A stretch of DNA of 41,891 nucleotides from Ruminococcus sp. UBA7158 (GTDB taxonomy: Bacteria > Bacillota > Clostridia > Oscillospirales > Ruminococcaceae), in the NCBI GenBank assembly GCA_002491605.1, contig DKWG01000007.1, positions 1-41,891 on the forward strand. Direction: 5' to 3'. The notes under the pieces are model-generated. The model was not told the origin of the DNA and made no database searches. It saw only the letters and a program-made list of their open reading frames with translations. Positions 25,563-33,813 of the stretch are shown piece after piece; the first letter of the stretch is position 1; each line of letters opens with the position of its first letter. The translations under genes were made by a program, and so were the position numbers.

Positions 25563-26720
25563 ATGAAAAAGCTGTTTTCTGTTGCAGTTGCGGTTTTACT
25601 TGCGCTTTGCATGAGCATTTGCGTATTTGCCGCAGACGAAATTGAGATTCCCCTCGATGCTGAACACGTAGGAGCAAGCTCTTCAGGCGGACCCGATGCT
25701 TTAACCATCGAAAACGGAACTCTCACCGCTAATGACATCGCACTTTTCTCACTCGTTCTTCCTGAAAATGTTCCGCTGGGCGATACTGTTGTCGTTCATT
25801 TGAAGGGTACTTCCGACGGCGACTTCCGTGTTTGGCTTTTAGGTGCCGGCGAGACAGACGAAAAGGGTTCTGAGGCAACCTTCTCAAACCAGTGGAAGGC
25901 TTCCGAAAACGGAGCTGAATTCCCCGGTGAGTTTGAAAAATACATCGAGCTTACCGCTGAGGACTACGACGGACAGAGCTTGACCGAGGCTGACCGCCTT
26001 GCTTTGAAGGGTCCTTCCTTCGGCACTAACCTTTCTAACACCAAGCTTACATATGTCGGTATTGTATACGGCACAGTTGCTGACCTCGAGGCTGACGCTG
26101 TTGCTGAGGCTCAGCCCTTTGCAGATGCTGCTGCAGCTGCTTTAGAGACTGCTAAGTCTGCTGAAGGCTCAGATGCTCTTAACGCTGCTCTTGCTGACGC
26201 TCAGGCTGCTGTTGACTCACTCACCGAAAAGGCTGCCAGCGGCTTCCCGGGTGTAAACGCACTTCTTTCTGACGCTAAGAACGCTGTCAAGGAAATCGAA
26301 AAGCTCATCGAAGCTTCTGCTGCAGGCGACGCTTTGGCTGCTGTTCAGGCTGATATCGATGCTGTTAACAACGCACTTACAGCTGCTAAGGATGCTAACG
26401 GCGATGTAGCTGCTATTCAGGCTGCTCTCGACGAAGCTAAGGCTGCTGCTGCAAAGATAGATGAAGCTGCAAACGCTGCTGATTATAAGGAACTCAAGGC
26501 TGCTTCAAAGTCTGCATCTGCAACCGTAACCGAAATTGAGGGCGTTTTGAAGGACGCTGAGGAAGCTGTTAAGAAGGCAGAGGCTGCTAAGAAGGCTGAG
26601 GAAGAAGCCGCTGCGGCTTCCAAGAAAAAGACTACTACAATCGTTATAGTTGTTATCGCTGTAGTTGTTGTAATTGCTGTTATCGCTGCTGTTTTGCTCA
26701 AGGGCAAAAAGAAGAAGTAA
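25563..26720 (+). CDS. Secreted, membrane-anchored protein with an N-terminal beta domain and Ala-rich helical stalk
   Basis: A 385-residue protein. A Sec signal peptide (MKKLFSVAVAVLLALCMSIC, cleavage after VFA at about 23-24) is followed by a predicted beta-sandwich (about 28-172), a long Ala/Glu/Lys-rich helical region with loose heptads (about 180-350) and a C-terminal transmembrane helix (TTTIVIVVIAVVVVIAVIAAVLL, about 355-378, given here in parts: TTTIVIVVIAV then VVVIAVIAAVLL) with a lysine-rich tail. The beta domain should therefore stand outside the cell on a stalk. GCT-dominated codons and a strong ribosome binding site suggest high expression. I do not recognise the beta domain; a carbohydrate- or surface-binding role is possible. 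It is monocistronic. Confidence 0.82.
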   Translation: MKKLFSVAVAVLLALCMSICVFAADEIEIPLDAEHVGASSSGGPDALTIENGTLTANDIALFSLVLPENVPLGDTVVVHLKGTSDGDFRVWLLGAGETDEKGSEATFSNQWKASENGAEFPGEFEKYIELTAEDYDGQSLTEADRLALKGPSFGTNLSNTKLTYVGIVYGTVADLEADAVAEAQPFADAAAAALETAKSAEGSDALNAALADAQAAVDSLTEKAASGFPGVNALLSDAKNAVKEIEKLIEASAAGDALAAVQADIDAVNNALTAAKDANGDVAAIQAALDEAKAAAAKIDEAANAADYKELKAASKSASATVTEIEGVLKDAEEAVKKAEAAKKAEEEAAAASKKKTTTIVIVVIAVVVVIAVIAAVLLKGKKKK

Positions 26721-26758
26721 TCGATTAGCTTAACAAGCTTATAATTGAACATGACGTT

Positions 26759-26784
26759 AAAAGCCGGCATTTTGCCGGCTTTTT
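26759..26784 (+). terminator. Terminator of the surface protein gene
   Basis: The stem AAAAGCCGGC / GCCGGCTTTTT with a 4-5 base loop, ending in T. Confidence 0.9.
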
Positions 26785-26874
26785 GCTTGCTGTCCTGTTT
26801 GTCACTTCCAATGAGAATTAATATTAATTGTGCGTTGTATCGGTATAATAACGCTTTTTCAGCTGTTCCAAAGA

Positions 26875-26919
26875 AAAAGTCCGCTCATGTCAAAAAGTGA
26901 CTGACACGAGTGGACTTTT
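26875..26919 (-). terminator. Terminator of cotJABC
   Basis: The stem AAAGTCCGCTCATGTCA / TGACACGAGTGGACTTT (one mismatch, one G-T pair), followed on the minus strand by a T-rich tract. It lies 58 bases beyond the cotJC stop. Confidence 0.8.
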
Positions 26920-26976
26920 GCGCTGCGATTATCTCTCGTAAGCGGCTATGACGGCATATCCGCTTTACTTGTACAA

Positions 26977-27573
26977 CTATCTGTCAAAGCTCGGGTTAAA
27001 CGCATAGAAGTTCTTTGCGTCAAGCTGATCTGTTACCATGCGCATTGCTTCGCCGAAACGCTGGAAGTGAACAATTTCACGTTCACGCAGGAACTTGATG
27101 ACGTCCCTTACGTCCGGGTCGTCGACAAGCCTTAGGATGTTGTCGTAGGTGAGTCTCGCCTTTTGCTCTGCTGCCAAATCCTCGGTGAGGTCGGCAAGCG
27201 GATCTCCTGTGGATTGGAAAATCTCGGCGGAGAAAGGAGTTCCGGAGGCGGCAATCGGGTACAGACCCGTTGTATGGTCGACGAAGTATGTGTCGAAGCC
27301 GGAAGCTTTGATCTCTTTCGGAGTCAAGTTTTTAGTGAGCTGATAAACTATTGCACAAATCATTTCCATATGACCGAGTTCTTCGGTTCCTATGTCGTTC
27401 AAGACAGCCTTGACCTCGGGACACGGGGCGGTATATCTCTGCGAAAGATATCTCATGGCTGCGCCGAGCTCGCCGTCCGGACCGCCGAACTGAGTTATGA
27501 TGATTTTTGCAGTTGCAGGGTTGGGGTTTTTGATTTTAACAGGGTATTGCAGTTTCTTTTCGTATTGCCACAT
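26977..27573 (-). CDS. cotJC: Spore coat protein CotJC (manganese-catalase-like)
   Basis: A 198-residue ferritin-like four-helix protein of the Mn-catalase/CotJC family. Carboxylate and His metal ligands are visible in GGPDGELGAAMRYL (about 31-44), GTEELGHMEMI (about 62-72) and REREIVHFQRFGEA (about 165-178). The family is part of the inner spore coat in Bacillus; peroxide-degrading activity is plausible but not shown by the sequence. GAGGAGG lies about 8 bases upstream. It is the last gene of cotJABC, 3 bases after cotJB. Confidence 0.95.
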   Translation of the reverse strand: MWQYEKKLQYPVKIKNPNPATAKIIITQFGGPDGELGAAMRYLSQRYTAPCPEVKAVLNDIGTEELGHMEMICAIVYQLTKNLTPKEIKASGFDTYFVDHTTGLYPIAASGTPFSAEIFQSTGDPLADLTEDLAAEQKARLTYDNILRLVDDPDVRDVIKFLREREIVHFQRFGEAMRMVTDQLDAKNFYAFNPSFDR

Positions 27574-27576
27574 GAC

Positions 27577-27840
27577 TTATGCCTCCTCGTTTGCGCTGAG
27601 TTCCCATGGCCATGGAGCTTTAACCCATTGCCAGCTCTTGTTATTTGCGTCTGACGCTGCGGTCAAAGGACCGTATTTATCTTCAAACGACTTCTTGGCT
27701 TCGTCACAGAGCTTTTTATATTTGTTATAGTATGCCAATGCTTCGCTGCAATCGGGGTGGGTGTCCAAAAACAGCGACGCTTCTAAAACAGCGAACGAAT
27801 ACTGCTGTACTGCTTTTAAAAGCTTACTGCGCTCACTCAT
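27577..27840 (-). CDS. cotJB: Spore coat protein CotJB
   Basis: An 87-residue helical protein with the CotJB pattern: LLKAVQQYSFAVLEASLFLD near the N-terminus, then THPDCSEALAYYNKY and a Pro/Trp-rich end (WQWVKAPWPWE). It overlaps cotJA by 4 bases and is 3 bases from cotJC, so the three are translated as one unit in the mother cell and placed in the spore coat. Confidence 0.93.
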   Translation of the reverse strand: MSERSKLLKAVQQYSFAVLEASLFLDTHPDCSEALAYYNKYKKLCDEAKKSFEDKYGPLTAASDANNKSWQWVKAPWPWELSANEEA

Positions 27841-28058
27841 ACTGTTCGCTCTCCTATAAACGGTTTGTCAAGCTCTTCAAATATTGTGCCTCTTTCAAGT
27901 CCCACCTGAGGCTCATAAAGCTTTCTCCACGCCTGATACGGAACATAGAGCATGGCTATAGGAGTTTCCTTCGGAAAAGCGGTTGTCGGCTCTTCACATT
28001 CCATACATGGCGCATCGGATACCTGTGCCGAATTCATAACTATATCTTGTATGTTCAT
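27837..28058 (-). CDS. cotJA: Spore coat-associated protein CotJA
   Basis: A 73-residue protein whose C-terminal half has the CotJA signature (AMLYVPYQAWRKLYEP, then GLERGTIFEELDKPFIG). The N-terminus holds a CMECEEP segment whose two cysteines could cross-link or bind metal. AAAGGA lies about 10 bases before the ATG. It is first in the operon, behind a leader of about 110 bases and a mother-cell-type promoter. Confidence 0.9.
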   Translation of the reverse strand: MNIQDIVMNSAQVSDAPCMECEEPTTAFPKETPIAMLYVPYQAWRKLYEPQVGLERGTIFEELDKPFIGERTV

Positions 28059-28173
28059 TGGTGCGATTCCTTTCTTAAGCTCAGGTTCTCAAAACTGAGC
28101 TTCTAATAGGGATTGATGTTGATTTGCGGCATTGCCTTATGCTGACCTTGTCGGTGAGGACAATGCTCATTAG

Positions 28174-28202
28174 TATAGTATGAATTCTTAGGACAATTTG
28201 TG
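28174..28202 (-). promoter_or_regulatory. Mother-cell sigma (sigma-K or sigma-E type) promoter of cotJABC
   Basis: On the minus strand CACA, 16 bases, CATACTATA: this fits the sigma-K pattern mACm-N16-CATAnnnTA exactly. The -10 (CATACTAT) is also close to the sigma-E form CATACAnT. It lies about 116 bases upstream of cotJA. In Bacillus subtilis cotJ is a sigma-E operon, so either factor is possible. Confidence 0.55.
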
Positions 28203-28357
28203 ACGAGCTATAGATATGCTTGCAATCGCTGATTTTGGGATTGGAGGCATGAGCGTAATATTTTAGGGGCATTGCAGATCAGTGCAATACCCCTAAGCGT
28301 GTTTTATACAGATTAACATTTGAAACCGAGGACTATGATGTCAGGTTATCGAAAATA

Positions 28358-28891
28358 TCAGCAGTCCAGATAAAATATAATGTCAGCCTTGCCTTCTTGA
28401 ACGGTTCCTTTATAAACTTCGGTATCAAGACCGCCTATGCGGAAGCCGGATTTTATATAGAACCGGCAGGCAGCTAAGTTGTTGTCCTGCCCGATAGTAT
28501 AGATACCCTTGCAGCCTTTTGAAATCGCTGTTTCCTTTGCTTTATCTATAAGCTGCTTTGCAATTCCCATGTGTCTGTAATTAGAGTCGACCTTTAAGTC
28601 GTAAAGATACATATACTTGAAAAATCCGTCTTGAATGATTGCAAGACCAACGCAGACGTCGTTATCATATGCGCCGATAAAGACGGTGTTATTTGACATC
28701 TCATCGTAATCATAGCATTCATCAGGAAAACACATTTCGGTTTCCTGCTCAAAGCGTTCAACGGTATAGCTCCAGCTTTTGTCGACGTAGCTCGGTACCA
28801 TTCTGCCGAAGATGGGAAACGGCTGATTCGGGATGTTGATGTCTGCTTGATGTGCTGAGTCAATTATTTTAATTTCAATCACTTTTTTCAC
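28358..28891 (-). CDS. GNAT-family N-acetyltransferase
   Basis: A 177-residue acetyl-CoA-dependent acetyltransferase fold. The acetyl-CoA loop is NYRHMGIAKQLIDKAKE (about 101-117, the R-x-x-G-x-A form), with strand IYTIGQDNNLAACRFYIKSGF following. The substrate is unknown; the family acts on amines of antibiotics, proteins or metabolites. Start is GTG at 28891 or GTG at 28882; neither has a strong ribosome binding site, and coupling to the gene ending at 28904 (12 bases upstream) is likely. No terminator with a T-run is obvious after it. Confidence 0.85.
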   Translation of the reverse strand: MKKVIEIKIIDSAHQADINIPNQPFPIFGRMVPSYVDKSWSYTVERFEQETEMCFPDECYDYDEMSNNTVFIGAYDNDVCVGLAIIQDGFFKYMYLYDLKVDSNYRHMGIAKQLIDKAKETAISKGCKGIYTIGQDNNLAACRFYIKSGFRIGGLDTEVYKGTVQEGKADIIFYLDC

Positions 28892-28903
28892 TTATATTTT
28901 ATA

Positions 28904-29839
28904 TTAGTTTACAGTCGCCGATAAAAACTGAGCTGTTTCTTCAGCCTGTTCCTGAGCTTCAATCGCATATGCCTGCTCCAGCTTTTTAAGGAGCTTGAGC
29001 ATATCTTCGCTTTGCCTTGCAGTTTTCTTGCACTTGCTTAAGGAAACTACTATTGCTCTTGCCTCGTCCTTTTGGTGGCGCCTTAAATAAATAAGACCTG
29101 TATACATTCCCGACCAAACACGCATTTCCGTATTCTTAGAACTCAGTATCGGCTTAAAGCCTTCAAGTGCGGCGTCATAGTCGTGCTCGGCGTATGCCAA
29201 AAGTGAATTGACAAAATCAGGCTCGGAACGATCCTTCAGCTTTTCTGCAAACGGAACGCCTAAGTCAAGAGCAAATCTCGCGTTTTTCAGGTTGCCGAGG
29301 AGAATGAATATGTAGGCGTAGAGGGAATAATATCTCGATGCGTCCTTTACGTCGAAATTGTCTATATCTATGTTGCGAAGAATTTCCAAAGCGTTTTCAT
29401 ATCGTCTGCCGTCGCAGTATTCCTTGGCAAGGCAGAGATCGTTTGTAGACGCTAAAGCAGTACCCTTTAAGTGCTTGCTTTTGCGCTCAAAGATTTCAAA
29501 GTACTCCCTTGAGTAGCCGTCACGGCGGAGAATTTTCGCGGCTTTATGCCTTTGAGCTCTGTAAATATTCAAAACGATTACATATACAAGATGCGCAATC
29601 AATCCGATTAACGCCAGAAGGCATATGACTCCGAGATTTATTTCGGTTTTAGGTATCGTAATGCCTAAAATCGTTCCTTCTACCTTCAAGCCTAAGTCTA
29701 AAGAGGGGACAAGCTCATAAATGAAGCTGTAGTCAACGAGTCCTAAAAACGGTGCGGCAATGATTACTCCCCACAAGAATACCGTAATGCATAAAAGCCA
29801 AAGCCTTAGATTTTTTGCTTCAAGTCTTGCTTTAATCAT
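28904..29839 (-). CDS. Membrane protein with a cytoplasmic TPR-like region
   Basis: The 311-residue protein has two transmembrane segments (about 13-34 and 68-92) with a 30-residue outer loop. The long C-terminal part (about 95-305) is helical, with TPR-like pairs (KEYCDGRRYENALEILRN, LLGNLKNARFALDLG, AYAEHDYDAALEGFKPIL). It ends in a Glu/Gln-rich stretch. The topology suggests a membrane-bound protein-interaction scaffold; no enzyme motif is present and I do not recognise a named family. Its promoter is at 29915-29943 and a GNAT gene is co-transcribed behind it. Confidence 0.75.
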   Translation of the reverse strand: MIKARLEAKNLRLWLLCITVFLWGVIIAAPFLGLVDYSFIYELVPSLDLGLKVEGTILGITIPKTEINLGVICLLALIGLIAHLVYVIVLNIYRAQRHKAAKILRRDGYSREYFEIFERKSKHLKGTALASTNDLCLAKEYCDGRRYENALEILRNIDIDNFDVKDASRYYSLYAYIFILLGNLKNARFALDLGVPFAEKLKDRSEPDFVNSLLAYAEHDYDAALEGFKPILSSKNTEMRVWSGMYTGLIYLRRHQKDEARAIVVSLSKCKKTARQSEDMLKLLKKLEQAYAIEAQEQAEETAQFLSATVN

Positions 29840-29914
29840 GATAATACCATTCCTTTTTATTAAATCGCAGGCGCTATGCTTCTTTAAGAATCAGCCTGCT
29901 GAAAACCCACTATC

Positions 29915-29943
29915 AGTGTAACATAATTTATTGAAAATTACAA
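29915..29943 (-). promoter_or_regulatory. Promoter of the TPR-membrane protein/GNAT unit
   Basis: On the minus strand TTGTAA, 17 bases, TACACT, about 76 bases before the start codon. Confidence 0.45.
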
Positions 29944-30000
29944 CAGGTTTTTTATGAGCGTGGCAAATTTGTTGCACAGGTAAAGCTATTGCTTTATGCT

Positions 30001-30047
30001 AAAAAACAACGTGCGCAGCTTATCAGAAGCATCGCACGTTGTTTTTT
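30001..30047 (-). terminator. Terminator of the MATE exporter gene
   Basis: A perfect 15-bp stem AAAAAACAACGTGCG / CGCACGTTGTTTTTT with an inner GCTT/AAGC extension, 52 bases beyond the stop. Confidence 0.9.
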
Positions 30048-30098
30048 ATGTATTTAAATATGTAAGTGCTGAATTACGTCTTGCGTTTTATGCGCACA

Positions 30099-31499
30099 TC
30101 ATCCGTTTTCGACGAGATTATTGACCCATTTTTTCTTTTTGACCAGCACATACCCGACGATACATTTTACGATATTGGACATCTGCTCGATAAACATTAT
30201 CCATACTACCGATATTCCGGGTGCGTAGCGTGCAAGAGTGAAAACGATTGTATAGTTGACTGCCCAGACCATAACGCTGTCAAATAAGAAGGTGATAAGT
30301 GTTTTTCCTCCAGAGCGCATAGTAAAGTAGCAGGCGTTTAAAAATGCCTGAAGGGGAGTTCCGGCAGCGACGCAGAGGATGAACTTGGTCGCTAAGACCT
30401 TTATCTCAGGCTCGGTATTGTACAGCTGCGGAAACAGCGGTGATATCGCCGCCAAAAGACCTCCCGTTACCGCACAGCTTAAAACGGATGTGAATATAAG
30501 CTTTCTGTCGAGATCAACCGCTTTTTCGGTTTCACCCGCGCCCAAAGCCTGACCCACTATAATAGATACAGAAAGACCTAAGGACATGAATACAACGTTA
30601 AAGACGTTTGAAACGGTTGTGCAGATATTTTGTGCTCCGACAACCTCAAGCCCTCTTGTTGAATAGCTTTGTGATATAGCAGCCATTGCCATGCTCCAAA
30701 GAGCTTCGTTTGCAAGAAGAGGGAAGCCCTTGACGGTTATTTTCTTTACAATATCCTTGGGTATGTAAAGACTCTTGTATAATCCGACTGCAAACGGATT
30801 CTTGTCCTTATGCGTGTGCGTCCAGATAACAACGATAAGCAGCTCGACGTATCTCGAAACGACTGTTGCGATCGCCGCACCGGCAGCGCCAAGCTCGGGA
30901 CAGCCGAGCTTTCCGAATATCAAAAGGTAGTTTAAAAACAGGTTGACGACAACTGCTGCAATTCCGGCAGCCATGGGCAAAACTGTTTCGCCTGTTTCAC
31001 GCAGTGTTCCGGAATACGCCTGCGACACGGCAAACGGCAGCATTCCGAAGAGCATTATGTATAGATACTCAGAACCGTATTCAAGAGTTGCGGCAGGGTC
31101 GCAGCCTTGGGTCATGGAGTCGGTGATATAAAGCGATACGAGCGATTCACGGAAGAAATAGAATATCGCAATTCCGGCGACAGCCATACCTGTGCAGATG
31201 ATGAGCTTGTATCTCAGTGCGAATTTGACGCCCTCGGAATTGCCGCTTCCATGGTACTGAGAACAATATATTCCCGCACCGGCGACTGCACCGAAAATAA
31301 CAAGGTTAAAAACAAACATGAGCTGATTTGCGACGGAAACGCCGGACATGGGGTCGGTTCCGGTTTGTCCGACCATTATGTTGTCTAAAAGTCCGACAAA
31401 ATTCGTTATTGCATTTTGAGCTATAATAGGGAGTACAACGGCTAAAAGCATTTTGTAAAAGCTTCTGTCTCCCAAATACTTTTGTCTGAAGCCTGACAT
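30099..31499 (-). CDS. MATE-family multidrug/metabolite exporter
   Basis: A 466-residue inner-membrane protein with about 12 hydrophobic helices in two similar halves (repeat-type segments LPIIAQNAITNFVGLLDNIM and FPLLANEALWSMAMAAISQS), the MATE hallmark. It should export cationic drugs or metabolites driven by Na or H. The start has AAAGGAAA 8 bases upstream. It is monocistronic: promoter at 31554-31581 and a strong terminator. The substrate cannot be assigned. Confidence 0.92.
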   Translation of the reverse strand: MSGFRQKYLGDRSFYKMLLAVVLPIIAQNAITNFVGLLDNIMVGQTGTDPMSGVSVANQLMFVFNLVIFGAVAGAGIYCSQYHGSGNSEGVKFALRYKLIICTGMAVAGIAIFYFFRESLVSLYITDSMTQGCDPAATLEYGSEYLYIMLFGMLPFAVSQAYSGTLRETGETVLPMAAGIAAVVVNLFLNYLLIFGKLGCPELGAAGAAIATVVSRYVELLIVVIWTHTHKDKNPFAVGLYKSLYIPKDIVKKITVKGFPLLANEALWSMAMAAISQSYSTRGLEVVGAQNICTTVSNVFNVVFMSLGLSVSIIVGQALGAGETEKAVDLDRKLIFTSVLSCAVTGGLLAAISPLFPQLYNTEPEIKVLATKFILCVAAGTPLQAFLNACYFTMRSGGKTLITFLFDSVMVWAVNYTIVFTLARYAPGISVVWIMFIEQMSNIVKCIVGYVLVKKKKWVNNLVENG

Positions 31500-31553
31500 T
31501 TTGATTTCCTTTCACTGAATAAATATATGTACAGGATACAGGTCGGAGAATAG

Positions 31554-31581
31554 CATATAATTGCCGACTCAAATCCTGCAA
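31554..31581 (-). promoter_or_regulatory. Promoter of the MATE exporter gene
   Basis: On the minus strand TTGCAG, 16 bases, TATATG, about 55 bases before the start. Confidence 0.4.
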
Positions 31582-31666
31582 ATAAGCAGCATACATTATT
31601 CTATCAGATGGACGCTCAAAATGCAATTGTCGCAAGTGCCGATTTAAGCCGAATTGATGTGCCTAA

Positions 31667-31705
31667 AATCAGCATAAAAGCTATAACTGTGGGTGAATGC
31701 TGATT
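31667..31705 (-). terminator. Probable terminator of the sigma/anti-sigma operon
   Basis: The perfect 9-bp stem AATCAGCAT / ATGCTGATT with a 21-base loop, 85 bases beyond the stop at 31790. On the minus strand it ends in TTTTAGG, a short T-run, so it may be weak. Confidence 0.5.
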
Positions 31706-31789
31706 AATACTCTTTTGAACTGCTTGGTAATAAGCTTTTTGCTGTCTGTATGCTTTGCTTTCGCATCAGTCGGCGACATATTGCCGCAT

Positions 31790-33037
31790 TTATCCGACAT
31801 CACGGCTGTTAAAGCCGCCGATCCAAAGCTGACTCGGTTCAAGATATTCCGATTTAACTGCCGGGACATAATAAGCTATATATGTGTTTAACTGCTGCCC
31901 CTGATATTCGTGATGGTAGTCATAGGATTTAACATAGAACTTATAATACGGCATGAAGTATCTGTCCTGACGATATACAAGCTCTATCTTTTCTACATTC
32001 TCGGTATCGATTTTTTTGATATCGTTGTTATTATCATTAATGTACTCGCCGTTTTCAAGCATGGCCCGGGCTTCCGAAACGGAGATTATAGGATAGTCTC
32101 CGACCTTTTGCGTCAGGTCGGGTGACATTATGCGAATGCCATGGAGCTTTTCATCTTCATAGCAGGAAAATGTCACTGTACTGAAGTTGTAGTTTAGGAT
32201 TCTTTCAAGATAGCTGTCTGAATTATCATAAAAGCTGACAGTGAGCTTTTGCTCGCCGTAGATATCTCTGTCTCCGCCGTTTATGTTTATTATCGGGTCG
32301 CTGAAGCCGATGATATTTTCAAACTCAGCCTTAAAATACTCTGCGGCTCTTAGGCAATCCTCGTAGCTTGAGTTGAATGAGCAGTGTATGTCCTTAGGCA
32401 GCTCAAGAGCCGGCTCAAAATCTATCGATACGCTCAAATCTGCAAAGACCTTTATTGTCATTGAGTCGGTTTCGGCTATAAGATATGTCGGGTCGAAGTA
32501 CCCCTGCGGAACGATTCCGCCGGCATCTATTAGCTTTTTTGTTATTACCTCTTTGCGTTCTTCGTCAGGTGAGTCATCCGAGATGGTGTAGTCCTGCTCG
32601 GAAAGTCCGAAACGCTCGGCGATTTCTTTTAAACGCTCACGCATTTTGTCAAAATCCGCATTTGCAGGACGCTGCATTTTATTGTATGTCACCGGATTCT
32701 TGTATACTGGGAGGGCTTTAAGGCTTTTTGCTTCGTCCCAAGGATTTTCGCTTACAAGCTCGGATATGTTCAGTGCAAGATACCCTTCGAAGCCATTGCC
32801 GTTTGATATGTCATTTTCCACAGACAGCATGGGCAGGGCTTTGAGCTTTGAACCTTTATAAATTCGATGAGCTCCCACGGCGCCGGCAAACAAAATTATA
32901 GTAAGGCTTGCGGCAAGGCAGGCAAATTTTATGGCTTTATTTTTCTTTTGAACGGTCATTCCTCTTAATTTATCTGCTTCTTCAATATATTCTTTACTGA
33001 CATAGCTCATTGCTGTGCAAAAATCTATACCCTTCAT
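31790..33037 (-). CDS. Membrane partner of the ECF sigma factor, putative anti-sigma factor with large extracytoplasmic domain
   Basis: A 415-residue single-pass protein. A short cytoplasmic N-terminus (about 1-35, YVSKEYIEEADKLRG) is followed by a transmembrane helix (about 37-57) and a 355-residue external domain of acidic alpha/beta character, which ends YYVPAVKSEYLEPSQLWIGG. Its start overlaps the end of the sigma gene by 4 bases, the usual arrangement for an anti-sigma factor. The N-terminal segment is shorter than a classical zinc anti-sigma domain and lacks HxxxCxxC, so it would bind the sigma factor in another way. The external part is probably the signal receiver; the signal is unknown. 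Confidence 0.75.
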   Translation of the reverse strand: MKGIDFCTAMSYVSKEYIEEADKLRGMTVQKKNKAIKFACLAASLTIILFAGAVGAHRIYKGSKLKALPMLSVENDISNGNGFEGYLALNISELVSENPWDEAKSLKALPVYKNPVTYNKMQRPANADFDKMRERLKEIAERFGLSEQDYTISDDSPDEERKEVITKKLIDAGGIVPQGYFDPTYLIAETDSMTIKVFADLSVSIDFEPALELPKDIHCSFNSSYEDCLRAAEYFKAEFENIIGFSDPIININGGDRDIYGEQKLTVSFYDNSDSYLERILNYNFSTVTFSCYEDEKLHGIRIMSPDLTQKVGDYPIISVSEARAMLENGEYINDNNNDIKKIDTENVEKIELVYRQDRYFMPYYKFYVKSYDYHHEYQGQQLNTYIAYYVPAVKSEYLEPSQLWIGGFNSRDVG

Positions 33038-33594
33038 ATTGTAAATCCCTCATTTCTTAAGTACTCGGCAAGACCTTGTCTTGTGCGGAACAAAATGCTT
33101 TTTACCTTTGACCGACTGAAGCCGAAGCCGTCAGCGATATCTTTAACTGAGTCGAAGAAGTAATACCTTCGTATAAACGCCGTGCGAGACTGCGGCGGAA
33201 TAGTCGACAGGTATTTATCGATTGCTCTTGCAAGCTGTTTATAATCAAGCTCGCTCTCCGGACTGCCCTGAGCGGACAGCATATTGCCCAGCTCATCCAA
33301 TGACGAAGTCAGCTCGGAGGGTATGCGCTTGCTGCGATGGCGTGAGCGGTATACGTCTAATGCTGTGGTTCTTGTGATTGCAGCTAAATATGCGGATAAA
33401 GCATCCGGTCTTTGCTCGGGCATGGAGTTCCACGCCTTTAGGTAGGTTTCGTTGACGCATTCCTTTGATTCTTCAATATCGTTGAGTATGTTTTTTGCTA
33501 TAACTGTCAGATACCGTTCGTATTTATCGGCTGTATGCTTTATAGCGGCTTCATTTCGCTGCCAATACAGCGATACGATTAATTCATCAGTCAT
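33034..33594 (-). CDS. ECF-type RNA polymerase sigma factor
   Basis: A 186-residue two-domain sigma factor. Region 2 (about 20-90) has the -10 binding segment ESKECVNETYLKAWNSMP and LSAYLAAITRTTALDVYR. Region 4 (about 120-180) has SRTAFIRRYYFFDSVKDIAD and the helix-turn-helix GFSRSKVKSILFRTRQGLAEY. The ribosome binding site GGAAAGGACGG precedes the ATG. A 9-bp palindrome lies just upstream (33618-33648), suggesting self-regulation. It is translationally coupled to the membrane protein downstream. Target promoters are unknown. Confidence 0.9.
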   Translation of the reverse strand: MTDELIVSLYWQRNEAAIKHTADKYERYLTVIAKNILNDIEESKECVNETYLKAWNSMPEQRPDALSAYLAAITRTTALDVYRSRHRSKRIPSELTSSLDELGNMLSAQGSPESELDYKQLARAIDKYLSTIPPQSRTAFIRRYYFFDSVKDIADGFGFSRSKVKSILFRTRQGLAEYLRNEGFTI

Positions 33595-33617
33595 ATAATC
33601 CGTCCTTTCCGGAAACG

Positions 33618-33648
33618 TGCCGATTAATGAACAGTAAAATAATCGGCA
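33618..33648 (-). promoter_or_regulatory. Palindrome/promoter region upstream of the ECF sigma gene
   Basis: TGCCGATTA / TAATCGGCA with a 13-base loop, 24 bases before the start codon and flanked by GGAAA and TTTCC. It overlaps a possible promoter on the minus strand (TTGATG at 33659-33664, 17 bases, TATTTT at 33636-33641). It may be an operator or a leader hairpin. Confidence 0.4.
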
Positions 33649-33784
33649 TTTTCCTAAGCATCAAAACACTGTCGCTGTTCTGTGCTCTGCAATATATAAC
33701 GACAAAATAAGACGTCGGTTGCAGGTGATATTGAATAAAACTAAAATATTTTTCGCAGCAGCATATAAATGAGGTCGGAATCTA

Positions 33785-33813
33785 TTGCAAAGCTGTGAAT
33801 AAGGGCTTATAAT
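33785..33813 (+). promoter_or_regulatory. Near-consensus promoter with no gene directly behind it
   Basis: TTGCAA, 17 bases, TATAAT. It is 300 bases upstream of rplU. The expected transcript start (about 33820) leads into a stretch with a hairpin GATACA/TGTATC (33852-33868) enclosed by GGTGAC (33825-33830) / GTTACC (33880-33885). It could be a distal rplU promoter or drive a small RNA. Confidence 0.45.

Noticed and set aside
28081..28272. 63-residue minus-strand open frame upstream of cotJA
   Set aside because: It contains the cotJ promoter and lacks a ribosome binding site.
28263..28294. Hairpin AGGGG...CCCCT as terminator of the GNAT gene
   Set aside because: It is followed by A-rich rather than T-rich sequence on the minus strand and by TAAGCG on the plus strand.
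31697..31891. 64-residue hydrophobic plus-strand open frame opposite the anti-sigma gene end
   Set aside because: Overlaps the convergent coding region and the probable terminator; no ribosome binding site.
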